DNA of 64,000 nt, taken from Ramlibacter albus. Its GTDB lineage: Bacteria > Pseudomonadota > Gammaproteobacteria > Burkholderiales > Burkholderiaceae_C. The stretch spans positions 186,001 to 250,000 of the forward strand of contig NZ_JACORU010000003.1 in NCBI RefSeq assembly GCF_014297445.1, written 5' to 3'. The position numbers and the translations under genes are program-made. Positions within the stretch are counted from its first letter, which is position 1; every line of letters starts with the position of its first letter. Positions 10,684 through 22,376 of the stretch are shown here, piece by piece. The notes beneath the pieces were generated by a model. It was not told where the DNA came from and did not search any database. It saw nothing but the letters and a program-made list of their open reading frames with translations.

Positions 10684-11951
10684 GCCGCTTCCCGGGCCAA
10701 CCCTATTTCGATTACCGCGGCGACCAGCTCTACGTGGAGGAGCTGCCGCTGGCGGACCTCGCGCGCGAGTACGGCACGCCCCTGTTCGTGTATTCCAAGG
10801 CTTCGATGCTGGCGGCGCTGGGCGCCTACCAGCGCGGCTTCGGCGACCGCAACGCGAAGATCCACTATGCGATGAAGGCCAATTCGTCGCTGGCCATCCT
10901 GCAGGTGTTCGCGCAGGCGGGCTGCGGCTTCGACATCGTGTCGGGCGGCGAGCTCGAGCGTGCGCTCGCGGCGGGAGCGAAGGGCTCCGACATCGTCTTC
11001 TCCGGCGTCGGCAAGACGCGCGCCGAGATGAAGCGCGCGCTGGAAGTGGGCATCGCCTGCTTCAACGTCGAAAGCGAGCCCGAGCTCGAGGTTCTCAGCG
11101 AAGTGGCCACGTCCGCGGGCAAGGAAGCTGCGGTCAGCCTGCGTGTGAACCCCAACGTCGACCCGAAGACGCACCCCTACATCTCCACGGGCCTGAAGGG
11201 CAACAAGTTCGGCGTCGCGCACGACCGCGTGCTGCACGCGTACCAGCGGGCCGCGCAGCTGCCCGGCCTGCGCGTCGTGGGCATCGACTGCCACATCGGC
11301 TCGCAGATCACGGACGTGGGCCCGTACCTCGACACCGTCGACCGCATGCTGGACCTCGTGCAGGCGGTCGAGACGGCCGGCATCCCGATCCATCACATCG
11401 ACTTCGGCGGTGGCCTGGGCATTTCCTACCACGGTGAACAACCGCCGCAGGCCGACGCCCTGTGGGCGCAGCTGCTCGCGAAGATCGACGCGCGCGGCTT
11501 CGGCAGCCGCACGCTGATGATCGAGCCGGGGCGCTCGCTCGTCGGCAACGCGGGCGTGTGCGTGAGCGAGGTGCTTTATCTCAAGCCGGGCGAGACGAAG
11601 AACTTCTGCATCGTGGACGCCGCGATGAACGACCTGCCGCGCCCCGCGATGTACCAGGCCTACCACGCGATCCTGCCGGTGCGCACCCGCGACGACATGC
11701 CGCACACATACGACGTGGTCGGCCCCGTGTGTGAAAGCGGCGACTGGATTGGCCACACACGCGAGCTGGCGGTGAACCCCGGCGATTACGTCGCGGTGAT
11801 GTCCGCGGGCGCGTACTGCATGTCGATGGCGAGCAACTACAACACGCGCGGCCGCGCGGCCGAGGTGCTGGTGGACGGCACGAAGGCGCACCTGATCCGC
11901 GAGCGGGAGACGCCCGCGCAGCAGATGCTCAGGGAAAAGCTGGTCCCTTGA
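10680..11951 (+). CDS. lysA: Diaminopimelate decarboxylase
   Basis: PLP-dependent enzyme that converts meso-diaminopimelate to L-lysine in the cytoplasm, the last step of lysine synthesis. It has 423 residues, a TIM-barrel N-terminal domain with the PLP lysine K66 in HYAMKAN, a glycine loop HIDFGGGLGI and the C-terminal catalytic VCESGD motif contributed across the dimer. The start at 10680 overlaps the lptM stop. The last 23 bases overlap the end of the convergent msrQ. Confidence 0.97.
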   Translation: MSRFPGQPYFDYRGDQLYVEELPLADLAREYGTPLFVYSKASMLAALGAYQRGFGDRNAKIHYAMKANSSLAILQVFAQAGCGFDIVSGGELERALAAGAKGSDIVFSGVGKTRAEMKRALEVGIACFNVESEPELEVLSEVATSAGKEAAVSLRVNPNVDPKTHPYISTGLKGNKFGVAHDRVLHAYQRAAQLPGLRVVGIDCHIGSQITDVGPYLDTVDRMLDLVQAVETAGIPIHHIDFGGGLGISYHGEQPPQADALWAQLLAKIDARGFGSRTLMIEPGRSLVGNAGVCVSEVLYLKPGETKNFCIVDAAMNDLPRPAMYQAYHAILPVRTRDDMPHTYDVVGPVCESGDWIGHTRELAVNPGDYVAVMSAGAYCMSMASNYNTRGRAAEVLVDGTKAHLIRERETPAQQMLREKLVP

Positions 11952-12555
11952 CCGGTGTGCGCAAGCGGCGCACGAGGCGCCAGCCGAGCAGCACGCCGAG
12001 GATGGCCGCGTAGACGAACACTTCCGCGAAGTTGTTCTTGCCCGCGCGCATCCAGAAGAAGTGCAGGATGCCGAGGCCCGCGATCACGTAGACCAGCTTG
12101 TGCAGCGCTTGCCAGCGCTTCGCGCCGAGCGCCTTCACCGCGCGGTTGAAGGAGGTGGCCGCCAGCGGTGTGAGCAGCAGGAAAGCCGCGAAGCCGACGA
12201 GGATGAAGGGCCGCTTGGCGATGTCTTTCGCGGTCTCCGCCCAGTCGAAGCCCATGTCGAACCAGGCGTAGCAGAGGAAGTGCAGCACGACGTAGAAATA
12301 CGTGAAGAGGCCCAGCATGCGCCGGAACCTCGCCAGCGGCGGCAGGTTGGCCATCACGCGCAGCGGTGTCACGGCCAAGGTGATGCAGAGGAACCGCAGC
12401 GTCCAGTCGCCGGTGGATCGTTCGAGGTACTCGGCCGGGTTCGCGCCCAGCTTGTCCGCGAAGATGCCGAACACGAGCCACGCGAAGGGCAGCAGGCACA
12501 GCGCGAAGAGCACCGGCTTGGCGGCCGGGTGCAGCAAGGCCTTCGCGGGCTTCAT
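11929..12555 (-). CDS. msrQ: Heme-binding membrane subunit MsrQ of the MsrPQ system
   Basis: Inner-membrane b-type heme protein that passes electrons to the periplasmic methionine sulfoxide reductase MsrP. The 208 residues contain about six membrane segments (for example PVLFALCLLPFAWLVFGIF near the N-terminus) and conserved histidines, including VVLHFLCY and ALHKLVYVIAGLGILHF. It starts one base after the msrP stop, so both are made from one message. Its 3' end overlaps lysA on the other strand. Confidence 0.93.
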   Translation of the reverse strand: MKPAKALLHPAAKPVLFALCLLPFAWLVFGIFADKLGANPAEYLERSTGDWTLRFLCITLAVTPLRVMANLPPLARFRRMLGLFTYFYVVLHFLCYAWFDMGFDWAETAKDIAKRPFILVGFAAFLLLTPLAATSFNRAVKALGAKRWQALHKLVYVIAGLGILHFFWMRAGKNNFAEVFVYAAILGVLLGWRLVRRLRTPVKGPAFP

Positions 12556-12556
12556 C

Positions 12557-13522
<966 letters not shown>

Positions 13523-13583
13523 GGCGTCTCCTTGCGTTGCCTGTTCGTCTTCTTACGCAGGCGATTCTTACAAGGATTCAGCG

Positions 13584-14912
13584 TCAGAGCGTTCCGTAGC
13601 TATGCAACCCCGAGAGGAACATATTGACGCCGAGGAATGCGAAAGTCGTCACGACCAGCCCACCCAGCGCCCACCAGGCCGACACCGACCCCCGCAGCCC
13701 CTTCATGAGCCGCATGTGCAGCCAGGCCGCGTAGTTCAGCCACACGATCAGCGCCCAGGTTTCCTTGGGGTCCCAGCTCCAGTAGCCGCCCCAGGCCTCG
13801 GCAGCCCAGAGCGCGCCAAGCACCGTGGCGATCGTGAAGAACGCAAAGCCGACCGCGATGGACTTGTACATCACGTCGTCCAGCACCTCGAGCGCGGGCA
13901 GCCGCTCCGCGATGCGGTTACGGGCAAACAGGATGCCGCCCACGATCAGCGCCGACACGCCGAAGTACACCGCCCAATAGCTGCCGCTGCCCTCCACCGA
14001 CTTGCGGAACGCGAGCGGCTCGAAGCACAGCACCACGCCCAGCAGCCACAGCGGCGCCAGCTTGTACCAGCGCGTCTCGCCGGCCTGCTGCTTGATCAGG
14101 AACGCGAACGCCACCATCGCCGCAAGCGCGAAGGTGCCGTAACCGATGAAATTCGCCGGCACGTGCAGCTTCATCCACCAGCTCTTGAGGGCCGGCACCA
14201 GCGGCTGGATCTCGTGCGCCTCGCGCACCACCGTGTACCAGAGCAGGAAACCGACCGCGGCGCTCACCACGAGCATCACGAACGCGCCGAGCGACTTGGT
14301 GCCGTACTGGGCTTCGAAGTAGAGGTAGAACGCCGCCGTCAGCCAGCAGAAGAGCACGAACACCTCGTAGAGGTTGCTCACGGGGATGTGGCCGATGTCG
14401 GCACCGAGCAGGTAGCTCTCGTACCAGCGCACCATCGTGCCGATCAGCGCCATCGACACCGCTGCCCATGCGAGCTTCGAGCCGAGCCCCTCCATCGCCG
14501 CCGACTGCCCGCGCGAAAACATGCCGATCCAGTAGAAGGCGGTGCTCATGAAGAACAGCATGCTCATCCAGAGGATGGCGGACTGGCTCGACAGGAAGTA
14601 CTTGAGCCAGAACACGGATTCGGCTTTCGCGAGCTGGCCCTGGTAGGACGCAATGCCCATCAGCGAGAACGCCGCCACCACGAGCATCAACACACGCAGC
14701 GGCCGCCAGAACCAGCCGAGCCAGATAGCCGAAGGCACCGCACCGATGAGGATGCCCTTCTCGTACACGTCCATGTACTCGCCGTAGCGCGCAAAGGCGA
14801 ACGTGCCGCCGGCGAACACGAGCAGTGCGAACAGCCAGTCGAGCCAGTTGCGCTTCGAGAAGAAGCCCTCGTCGAGGGTGATGGTGGTCGTGGTCGTGGT
14901 GGCCGTGTTCAT
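13584..14912 (-). CDS. ccsB: Cytochrome c biogenesis heme transporter CcsB (CcsA/ResC type)
   Basis: Multi-spanning inner-membrane protein that, with ResB, presents heme for attachment to apocytochromes c (System II). It has 442 residues, several membrane helices and the tryptophan-rich WWD-type motif WGGYWSWDPKETWALIVWL near the C-terminus, with flanking histidines (AWLHMRLMKG). The N-terminus has an unusual run of threonines encoded by repeated acc/acg-type codons (residues 3-11). The start overlaps the resB stop as ATGA. Confidence 0.93.
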   Translation of the reverse strand: MNTATTTTTTITLDEGFFSKRNWLDWLFALLVFAGGTFAFARYGEYMDVYEKGILIGAVPSAIWLGWFWRPLRVLMLVVAAFSLMGIASYQGQLAKAESVFWLKYFLSSQSAILWMSMLFFMSTAFYWIGMFSRGQSAAMEGLGSKLAWAAVSMALIGTMVRWYESYLLGADIGHIPVSNLYEVFVLFCWLTAAFYLYFEAQYGTKSLGAFVMLVVSAAVGFLLWYTVVREAHEIQPLVPALKSWWMKLHVPANFIGYGTFALAAMVAFAFLIKQQAGETRWYKLAPLWLLGVVLCFEPLAFRKSVEGSGSYWAVYFGVSALIVGGILFARNRIAERLPALEVLDDVMYKSIAVGFAFFTIATVLGALWAAEAWGGYWSWDPKETWALIVWLNYAAWLHMRLMKGLRGSVSAWWALGGLVVTTFAFLGVNMFLSGLHSYGTL

Positions 14913-17017
14913 GTCTTGACTCCCAGCAGGCCCTCCTGCAGGTGGGCGAACTCGCGGTCCGCGTCGAGCGTGCGGCGGTTGGTGGACAGCGCCATGCGTG
15001 CCTTGGCGCCACCTGCCCCGCCTTCGCCGTCCGCGAGCCACACCCAGAGGCGCCGCTCGCGAACATACAGCATGCCGAATACACCTGCGATCAGCAAGGC
15101 GCAACCGAGGTACACGATGTAATGGCCGGGCGAGCGCGTCACCTGGAACACGCTGGCCTGCACCTGCTTGAAGTCCTCGAGCTGGAAGGCCATCGGCGCC
15201 GGGTAGGCGGTGGCGTCGCTCAGCGCCAGCACGGCCTGCGTCATGAAGGCCTGCGTCTTCTCGTCGCGCGGCAGGGGCTTGAGGCCCGCTTTCTCGCGCG
15301 ACATCTGCACCAGCTCGAACAGCGCGCCGTTGAGGATGCGCAGCAGCATCTCGCCGGCGCGGGGACGCTCGGCCTCGGGGACGTTCGCGTCGATGAATTC
15401 GGACACCGCGCCGAGCCCGCCGGGCGACTTGCTGCCCGCCGCGCCCGCGAAGAGGTCCATGGCCCGGCCCGTGGAAGCGCCGAGCTGCTTCGCAAGCTCC
15501 GGCCGCGCCGGGTCCGTCACCATCACGGAATAGCGGCGCACGGCCTCGGCGCGCTGCTCGGGATCGGCCAGCGCCGCGCGCATGCGCAGGAACCCGTCCA
15601 TGCGGCCGTTCTCGTCGGCCGGAAGCCGCAGGAAGCGGAATTGCTCGTCCGGCTTGTCGCGCATGCCGAGCAGGAACACCGCCTGGCCGTCGCCGAAGTC
15701 CACCGGCAGCATGTAGTTGTGGAACTCGCGCGCCTGGCCGGCCGCGTCGCGCAGCTTGTACATGATGCTGGGGCCGACGTTGCGCAGTTCCTTCTTCGTC
15801 ACCGTCTTGTTGGCGGCGCCGAGGCGCGAGTCGATCGAGCTGCGCAGGTCCACCGCGCGCGCATCGGCGCCCGAGGCGGAACCGCCGCCGAAGTTCTCGA
15901 CGTTGATTACGCGCAGGCCCGTGTACTCCAGCGTCATCTTGTCGGCATCGGCGGACTGGCCGCGCGTGAGCTGGGTGTTGCCGCCGATCGCGCCTTCCAC
16001 CACGAAGGGCTTGCCGCGCCCGTCCAGCGGCACGGCCTTGAGCTTCACGGCGGAGCCGCCGTCGTCGAAGCTCGATTGGTAGATGTCGATGCCGCGCCAG
16101 CGCGCCGGGTGGTTCACCTCCACGCGCGCGGGCACCTGCTGGCCCGTCTCGCGGTCGTGGATGACGATCTCGCTCGCAAAGAGCTTGGGCATGCCCGTGG
16201 AGTAGTGCTCCACGATGAACTTCTTCAGCTCGATCGAGAACGGCAGCTCCTGCAGCAGCACGCCGTCCGACTGGTTCAGGATGGCCGTGGACGACTGCGT
16301 GCCCTCGGCCACCAGCAGGTTGCCGCGGAAGGTTGGGTTGTTCGACGGCAATCGGTGCTGGTTGGGGACGTCGGCGATCATCCCGCCGCCCTTGTACGGC
16401 GACTTGTCGCCCAGCAGCATCTGCGCGCGCACGATCAAGTCGCCATCGAGCAGGCCGCCCAGGCACACGAGCACGATCGCGCTGTGCGCGGCGAGGTAGC
16501 CCATCTTGTTGATGCCGCCTGCCTTGGCCGCGACCATCCAGCCCGCGTCGCGCTTTTGCAGCCGAACCTTCCAGCCCCGCTTGGCCAGCGTCTGGCCGAT
16601 GCGCTGCGAAGCCGCCTCGGCCGTCTCACCCAGCTGCGCCTCCGCGCGGTGGTGGAACGCCAGCAATGCCTGCTCGCGCACGTTCTCCTTGTACGCCTTG
16701 AGGTCCGTGAGGATCTTGGGCGCATTGCGCGCGATGCACAGCGACGTGCTGGTCACGAGAAACGCCAGGATCAGCAGGAACCACCACGCGCTGTAGACCG
16801 CGTTCAGGCGCGCCGAGAGGAACACGTCCGCCCAGAACGGCCCGAACTGGTTGACGTAGTTGTTCACCGGCTCGTGCTGCTTGAGCACGGTGCCGATGAT
16901 CGAGGCGATGCAGATGACCGTGAGCAGCGAGATCGCGAAGCGCATGGACGACACCAGCTCCATCGCCGTGCGCAGGGGCTGCGGGCCGGTGGAGAGGCGG
17001 AGTCCTTCGGTGGTCAT
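14909..17017 (-). CDS. resB: Cytochrome c biogenesis protein ResB
   Basis: Partner of CcsB in System II cytochrome c maturation. The 702-residue chain has three N-terminal-half membrane segments (about 27-47, 78-98 and 170-190), a large periplasmic domain and a final membrane segment near residue 640 (HYIVYLGCALLIAGVFGMLYV). That layout is typical of ResB. It heads a resB-ccsB operon. A terminator-like hairpin separates it from the upstream cytochrome c4 gene, so it should have its own promoter. Confidence 0.94.
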   Translation of the reverse strand: MTTEGLRLSTGPQPLRTAMELVSSMRFAISLLTVICIASIIGTVLKQHEPVNNYVNQFGPFWADVFLSARLNAVYSAWWFLLILAFLVTSTSLCIARNAPKILTDLKAYKENVREQALLAFHHRAEAQLGETAEAASQRIGQTLAKRGWKVRLQKRDAGWMVAAKAGGINKMGYLAAHSAIVLVCLGGLLDGDLIVRAQMLLGDKSPYKGGGMIADVPNQHRLPSNNPTFRGNLLVAEGTQSSTAILNQSDGVLLQELPFSIELKKFIVEHYSTGMPKLFASEIVIHDRETGQQVPARVEVNHPARWRGIDIYQSSFDDGGSAVKLKAVPLDGRGKPFVVEGAIGGNTQLTRGQSADADKMTLEYTGLRVINVENFGGGSASGADARAVDLRSSIDSRLGAANKTVTKKELRNVGPSIMYKLRDAAGQAREFHNYMLPVDFGDGQAVFLLGMRDKPDEQFRFLRLPADENGRMDGFLRMRAALADPEQRAEAVRRYSVMVTDPARPELAKQLGASTGRAMDLFAGAAGSKSPGGLGAVSEFIDANVPEAERPRAGEMLLRILNGALFELVQMSREKAGLKPLPRDEKTQAFMTQAVLALSDATAYPAPMAFQLEDFKQVQASVFQVTRSPGHYIVYLGCALLIAGVFGMLYVRERRLWVWLADGEGGAGGAKARMALSTNRRTLDADREFAHLQEGLLGVKT

Positions 17018-17026
17018 CGTTCAATG

Positions 17027-17062
17027 AAAAAGGCGGGACCCCGGAGAGCCCCGCCCTTTTTT
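17027..17062 (-). terminator. Bidirectional rho-independent terminator after cytochrome c4
   Basis: A 6-bp GC stem (GGCGGG 17032-17037 with CCCGCC 17050-17055) is flanked by A5 on one side and T6 on the other, so it reads as a terminator on either strand. By position it ends the cytochrome c4 message before resB. Confidence 0.75.
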
Positions 17063-17084
17063 GGTTGTGTTCTCGGCGGTTAGT

Positions 17085-17759
17085 TCAACGCAGGCCGGCG
17101 ATGTAGTCCGCCACCGCGCGGATTTCACGGTCATTGAGCTTGCCGGAGATCGCGGTCATCTGCGGGCTGTTCTTGCGCGCGTTGTCGCGGAAGGCGACCA
17201 GCTGCGCGGCGGTGTAGTCGGCGTGCTGGCCGGCCAGGCGCGGGTACTGCGCGGGGATGCCGGCGCCGTTGGGGCTGTGGCAGCCGGCGCAGGCGGGCAC
17301 CTGCCGGTTGGCGATGCCGCCGCGGTAGATCTTCTCGCCCAGCGTCACGAGCTCCTTGTCCTTGGCGAAGCCGGCCTTGGCCTTGCTGCTGCCGACATAG
17401 GCCGCGATGTTCTGCATGTCCGCGTCGGTCAGCTGGGCGGCGAAGCCCTGCATGATGGGGCTGGGGCGCTTGCCGCTCTTGAACTCCTGCAGCTGCTTGA
17501 CGATGTACTCGGGGTGCTGCTGCGCGAGCTTGGGGTTCGCCGGCGTGCCGGAGTTGCCGTCGGCCCCGTGGCAGGCGGCGCAGACCGCGCCGAATTTCTG
17601 GCTGCCCAGGTTCGCGTCGGGCTTCGCGGGCACGGCAGCCGCGGCGGGGGCGGCCGCTGCAGCAGGAGCGGCCGGGGCCGGTGCCGGGGCGGCGTGCTGG
17701 GCCAGGGCGGGGAGCACGAGCGCGGCCAATGCGGCGGCGAACAGGGAACGGACCTTCAT
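17085..17759 (-). CDS. Cytochrome c4, di-heme
   Basis: Periplasmic di-heme electron carrier, usually a donor to terminal oxidases. The 224-residue precursor has a signal peptide ending ALAQ near residue 21. An alanine/proline linker (about 22-46) follows, then two cytochrome c domains with CAACH at 60-64 and CAGCH at 157-161. The second is followed by the family motif GIPAQYPRLAGQH. The ATG at 17759 gives the signal peptide. Its maturation would depend on the adjacent resB-ccsB pair. Confidence 0.95.
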   Translation of the reverse strand: MKVRSLFAAALAALVLPALAQHAAPAPAPAAPAAAAAPAAAAVPAKPDANLGSQKFGAVCAACHGADGNSGTPANPKLAQQHPEYIVKQLQEFKSGKRPSPIMQGFAAQLTDADMQNIAAYVGSSKAKAGFAKDKELVTLGEKIYRGGIANRQVPACAGCHSPNGAGIPAQYPRLAGQHADYTAAQLVAFRDNARKNSPQMTAISGKLNDREIRAVADYIAGLR

Positions 17760-17802
17760 GGCGGGGTTTCTTGGGATTGTGGGACGCAAAACCCCGGGAT
17801 TC

Positions 17803-17808
17803 TACAAT
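17803..17808 (+). promoter_or_regulatory. -10 box upstream of engB
   Basis: TACAAT lies 25 bases before the ATG chosen for engB at 17834. It overlaps an earlier in-frame ATG at 17807, which argues that the later ATG is the real start. Confidence 0.4.
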
Positions 17809-17833
17809 GCCCCACCTCCCGCCCCTCTTCTCG

Positions 17834-18508
17834 ATGACTTCCCCCTCCTCGCCCGCAGCCGTGGCCCTCGGCTGGCTGCACACGGCCCGCTTCCTCACCA
17901 CCGCCCCGCGGCTCGAATTCCTGCCGCCCGTCGGCGTGCCCGAGGTCGCGTTCGTCGGCCGCTCGAACGCGGGCAAGTCCACCTGCATCAACACGCTCAC
18001 GCAGCAAAAGCGCCTGGCCTTCGCGTCCAAGACGCCGGGCCGCACCCAGGCGATCAACCTGTTCGCGCTGGGCAAGCAGGGCGAGACCGACGCCGTGCTG
18101 GCGGACCTGCCCGGCTACGGCTACGCGGCGGTGCCCAAGGCCGACAAGATCCGGTGGCAACAGGTGATGGCGAACTACCTCGTCACGCGCGAGAGCCTGC
18201 GCGGCGTGGTGATGCTGTGCGACCCTCGCCATGGCCTGACCGAGCTGGACGACATCCTGCTCGAGGTGATCCGTCCGCGCGTGGAACAGGGACTGAAGCT
18301 GCTGGTGCTGCTCACCAAGGCCGACAAGCTCAACCGGGCCGAGGCGAACAAGGCGCTGTCGATTGCGCGACTGCAGACCGCGGGCGGGGAGGTGAAACTC
18401 TTCTCGGCCCTGAAGCGGCAGGGCGTGGAGGAAACTGCCCTCCTGCTCTGGCAGTGGACGCACGGCGCCGATGACCATCCAGCTTTACCAGCAGACCCTG
18501 CCCCATGA
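17834..18508 (+). CDS. engB: Ribosome biogenesis GTP-binding protein YihA/YsxC (EngB)
   Basis: Essential-type GTPase that helps assemble the 50S ribosomal subunit. The 224 residues carry G1 GRSNAGKST (42-50), G2/G3 region TPGRTQAINLF and DLPGYGYA (91-98), and G4 TKAD. An in-frame ATG at 17807 would add nine residues but overlaps the -10 box. The 3' end overlaps the next gene by 38 bases. Confidence 0.95.
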   Translation: MTSPSSPAAVALGWLHTARFLTTAPRLEFLPPVGVPEVAFVGRSNAGKSTCINTLTQQKRLAFASKTPGRTQAINLFALGKQGETDAVLADLPGYGYAAVPKADKIRWQQVMANYLVTRESLRGVVMLCDPRHGLTELDDILLEVIRPRVEQGLKLLVLLTKADKLNRAEANKALSIARLQTAGGEVKLFSALKRQGVEETALLLWQWTHGADDHPALPADPAP

Positions 18509-19367
18509 CGTCACCCTGAGCTGCCGCGCGAGCGGCGAACGCGGGCGGCCGGTCTTGATGTTTCTCCACGGCTTTCCGGAAGCCGCGTTCGTGTGGGACG
18601 AACTGCTCGAACACTTCGCGGCACAAGGGTATCGCTGCATCGCGCCCAACCTGCGCGGGTTCGAGCGGTCGACGCAGCCGAAGGATGTGAAGCTGTATCG
18701 CCCGAAGTACCTCGTACAGGACATCGCGGCACTTGCGGCAATCGAAGGCGCGCCGCTCGAGTGCCTCGTGGCGCACGACTGGGGCGGCGCGGTGGCGTGG
18801 AATCTCGCGAACCAGCACCCGGAGCTGGCGAAGCGGCTGGCCATCATCAACTCGCCGCACCCGGGCACCTTCCTGCGCGAGCTGAAGACCAACCCGCGCC
18901 AGCAGGCCGCCAGCGCGTACATGGACTTCCTGATCCGGCCCGACTCCGAAACGCTGCTGCGCGCGAACGACTACGAGCGCATGTGGGGCTTCTTCTCGCG
19001 CGATGGCGCCGATGCCTGGATGACAGACGAACTCAAGGCCAAGTACCGCGAGGTGTGGGACCTGAGCCTCGAAGGCGGCTGCAACTATTACCGCGCCTCG
19101 CCGCTGCGCCCGAGCACCGCGGCGGGCATCGAGATCCCGCTGGAGATGCTCACGATCGACATCCCCACGTTCGTGCTGTGGGGAATGGAAGACCGCGCGC
19201 TGCCGCCGGAGCTGGTTGAGGGACTGGGCGACTACATCCCCGATCTGGAACTCGAACGCGTGCCGGGCGCGTCGCACTGGATCGTGCACGAGCAGCCCGC
19301 GCTCGTGATGCAACGCCTGGGCGCGTTCCTCAATAAAGCGCCGGCTCGCCCGGCGGCCGCGTCTTGA
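18471..19367 (+). CDS. Alpha/beta hydrolase, epoxide hydrolase-like
   Basis: Probable cytoplasmic hydrolase. The 298 residues contain the oxyanion motif HGFPEA (33-38) and the nucleophile elbow AHDWGGAVAW, with aspartate D103 as nucleophile. A cap region carries NYYRASPLRP, and a C-terminal histidine lies in GASHWIVHEQP. An aspartate nucleophile with this cap is typical of epoxide hydrolases and haloacid or haloalkane dehalogenases, not esterases. The physiological substrate is unknown. Translation is probably coupled to engB, which it overlaps by 38 bases. Confidence 0.85.
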   Translation: MTIQLYQQTLPHDVTLSCRASGERGRPVLMFLHGFPEAAFVWDELLEHFAAQGYRCIAPNLRGFERSTQPKDVKLYRPKYLVQDIAALAAIEGAPLECLVAHDWGGAVAWNLANQHPELAKRLAIINSPHPGTFLRELKTNPRQQAASAYMDFLIRPDSETLLRANDYERMWGFFSRDGADAWMTDELKAKYREVWDLSLEGGCNYYRASPLRPSTAAGIEIPLEMLTIDIPTFVLWGMEDRALPPELVEGLGDYIPDLELERVPGASHWIVHEQPALVMQRLGAFLNKAPARPAAAS

Positions 19368-20229
19368 AGCGCTTGTGCACCCACCAGTACTGGTCGGGCA
19401 TTCCATCGATGTAGCCCTGCAGGCGCTCGTTCATCATCGTGGTGTCGGCCGCGAGGTCTTTCGTAGGGAACCCGGGCCACGCTTCGTGCACATGCACTTC
19501 GTAGCCGGTCGGCGTGAGCCGCGTGACCACCGGCACCACCTTCGCGCCACCGAGCCGCGCGAACCGAGACAGTGAGGGAACAGTCGCCGCCTGCACGCCG
19601 TAGAACGGCACGAAGATCGACTCCTCCGGCCCGAAATTCATGTCGGGCAGCAGGTACATCACTTCGCCGCGCTTGAGCGCCGCGACGAGGCCGCGGACAC
19701 CGTCGGCGCGCCCGAATGGCGTGGCGGAATCGAAGCGGTTGCGCCCTTCGAGCATCCACTGGTCGACCACGGCGTTCGCCTGCTTCGTGTAGATGCCGAC
19801 GAACTTGCGGTCCACCTGCTGCGTGATCGCCGTCCAGCCCGCGTCCATGCCCACGAAGTGGGGCGCGAAGACCAGCGTCGCGTCCTTGCCTGCCAGCTCG
19901 TCGACCGCGCCCGTGAGCGCGATGCGCTTGCGCGTCACGTCCGGGTGCGCGTGCCAAAGCCAGCTGCGATCGAGCCAGGCCTGCGCGAAGTACGTGAAGT
20001 GGCGGCGCACGACGTCCCGCCGCTGCCGCGAGGTCCAGTCGGGAAAGCAAAGCTCGAGGTTGCGCATCGCGACGCGCCGGCGCGGCACGACCACCGCGTA
20101 AAGCAGCGCCCCGAGCACGCTGCCGAGACCGCGGACGAAGGGCAGCGGCAGCCGCGCGAGCACCTTCATGAAGACCACGCCCATGCGGCTCGCGGTGGCG
20201 CCGGCCCAGTTGCCGACCATCTTCGTCAT
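19330..20229 (-). CDS. Lysophospholipid/lipid A acyltransferase family protein (LpxL/HtrB type), copy 1
   Basis: Inner-membrane acyltransferase expected to add a secondary acyl chain to lipid A. The 299 residues contain the catalytic HX4D motif (H124-D129 in APHFVGMD) and the later conserved DMNFG and FVPFYG segments, which match the lipid A secondary acyltransferase family. It overlaps the upstream copy by ATGA, so the two are probably a translationally coupled pair. Its 3' end overlaps the convergent hydrolase by 38 bases. Which fatty acid and position it uses cannot be told from sequence. Confidence 0.88.
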   Translation of the reverse strand: MTKMVGNWAGATASRMGVVFMKVLARLPLPFVRGLGSVLGALLYAVVVPRRRVAMRNLELCFPDWTSRQRRDVVRRHFTYFAQAWLDRSWLWHAHPDVTRKRIALTGAVDELAGKDATLVFAPHFVGMDAGWTAITQQVDRKFVGIYTKQANAVVDQWMLEGRNRFDSATPFGRADGVRGLVAALKRGEVMYLLPDMNFGPEESIFVPFYGVQAATVPSLSRFARLGGAKVVPVVTRLTPTGYEVHVHEAWPGFPTKDLAADTTMMNERLQGYIDGMPDQYWWVHKRFKTRPPGEPALY

Positions 20230-21050
20230 GGCGCGAGCTCCTTGCGCGGCTGCTTGTAGCGCGCGTAGCCCCACAGGTACTGCTGCGGGCATTCGCGCAC
20301 GAGGCTTTCCATGCCGGCGTTCGACGCGCGAGCCGCGGCTTGCGGCTCGGCGGGCAGCTCGCCGCTCCACTCGCGCAACCGGATGCGATAGCCCCGGCCC
20401 CACGACAACCGCTCGCCCCAGGCGAGCAGAAGCTGCGCACCGGACTGCTGCGCGAGCCGCGCCGGCAGCGTCATCGTGTACGCATCGCGCCCGAAGAACG
20501 GCGCCCAGACGCCCAGCCCCTCGGGCGGCACCTGATCCGGCAGCAACCCCACGGCCTCACCGGCTTTGAGCGCGCGCAACATTTGTCGAACGCCCGCCAG
20601 CGTCGTGGGTGCCGTGGCGAGGTTCGGGCGCCCGCGCGCCGTATCGACCAGGTCGCGGAGCCACGCCTTGCGCGCCGGCCGGTACAGCACCGTGATCGGC
20701 CCGAAGCGCTGCGCATAGCCCTGCGCCGTGACCTCGAAGCACCCCAGGTGCGGCGTCAGGAAGATGATCCCCCGCCCGGCCCCGCGCGCCGCCTCGATCA
20801 GCTCCGCGCCGTCCCACAGCAGCCGCACCGGGGCGCCGAACCAAAGGCGCGGCACCTCGCCCACCAGCTTGCCCGCCTCTGCGACCGCCCCCCGCACCCG
20901 GCCGAACCCGTACCCCGCCTGGCGGGCGTTCTCGAGGAAGCGCCGCCTGTAGGTTGGCGACAACAGGAATGCCAACCAGCCCATGGCCGCGCCCAGCGCG
21001 TGCAGCGCGGGCAGCGGCAGGTGAGCCAGCAGGCGGAACAGGGGTTTCAC
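20226..21050 (-). CDS. Lysophospholipid/lipid A acyltransferase family protein (LpxL/HtrB type), copy 2
   Basis: Second member of the acyltransferase pair, 274 residues, with a hydrophobic N-terminal anchor and the catalytic motif HLGCFE (H101-E106), where glutamate replaces the aspartate used by copy 1. [16 protein letters not shown] is the conserved substrate-loop region. It is transcribed away from metK across a 137-base gap. The different catalytic motifs suggest the two copies act at different steps of lipid A acylation; this is inference. Confidence 0.88.
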   Translation of the reverse strand: MKPLFRLLAHLPLPALHALGAAMGWLAFLLSPTYRRRFLENARQAGYGFGRVRGAVAEAGKLVGEVPRLWFGAPVRLLWDGAELIEAARGAGRGIIFLTPHLGCFEVTAQGYAQRFGPITVLYRPARKAWLRDLVDTARGRPNLATAPTTLAGVRQMLRALKAGEAVGLLPDQVPPEGLGVWAPFFGRDAYTMTLPARLAQQSGAQLLLAWGERLSWGRGYRIRLREWSGELPAEPQAAARASNAGMESLVRECPQQYLWGYARYKQPRKELAP

Positions 21051-21121
21051 TGTGCGGTAATATTCGGCCGTCGCCGAGTTATGGAACTACTTGCAGGGCG
21101 ACGTTAAAGAATTCTGCTAAA

Positions 21122-21187
21122 GCGTTCGCCAGGGGCTCCGCCGAAGGCAACGCGCCTTCAGACATGCAAACGCACGGAGTGTATTCA

Positions 21188-21197
<10 letters not shown>
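21122..21197 (+). ncRNA. Structured metK leader, candidate translational riboswitch
   Basis: Three nested helices can form. CGTTCGCC (21123-21130) pairs perfectly with GGCGAACG (21190-21197), trapping the G of the start codon. CTCCG (21136-21140) pairs with the ribosome-binding CGGAG (21175-21179). GAAGGC (21143-21148) pairs with GCCTTC (21154-21159). A competing helix is also possible: GCGTT-C-GCC (21122-21130) with GGCAACGC (21146-21153), 8 bp and one bulge, which would break the first and third helices and free the start. I could not match it to the SAH, SAM-II or SAM/SAH riboswitch consensus as I know them. Pairing is seen; switching and ligand are inferred. Confidence 0.5.
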
Positions 21198-22369
<1,172 letters not shown>

Positions 22370-22376
22370 CCGGCGA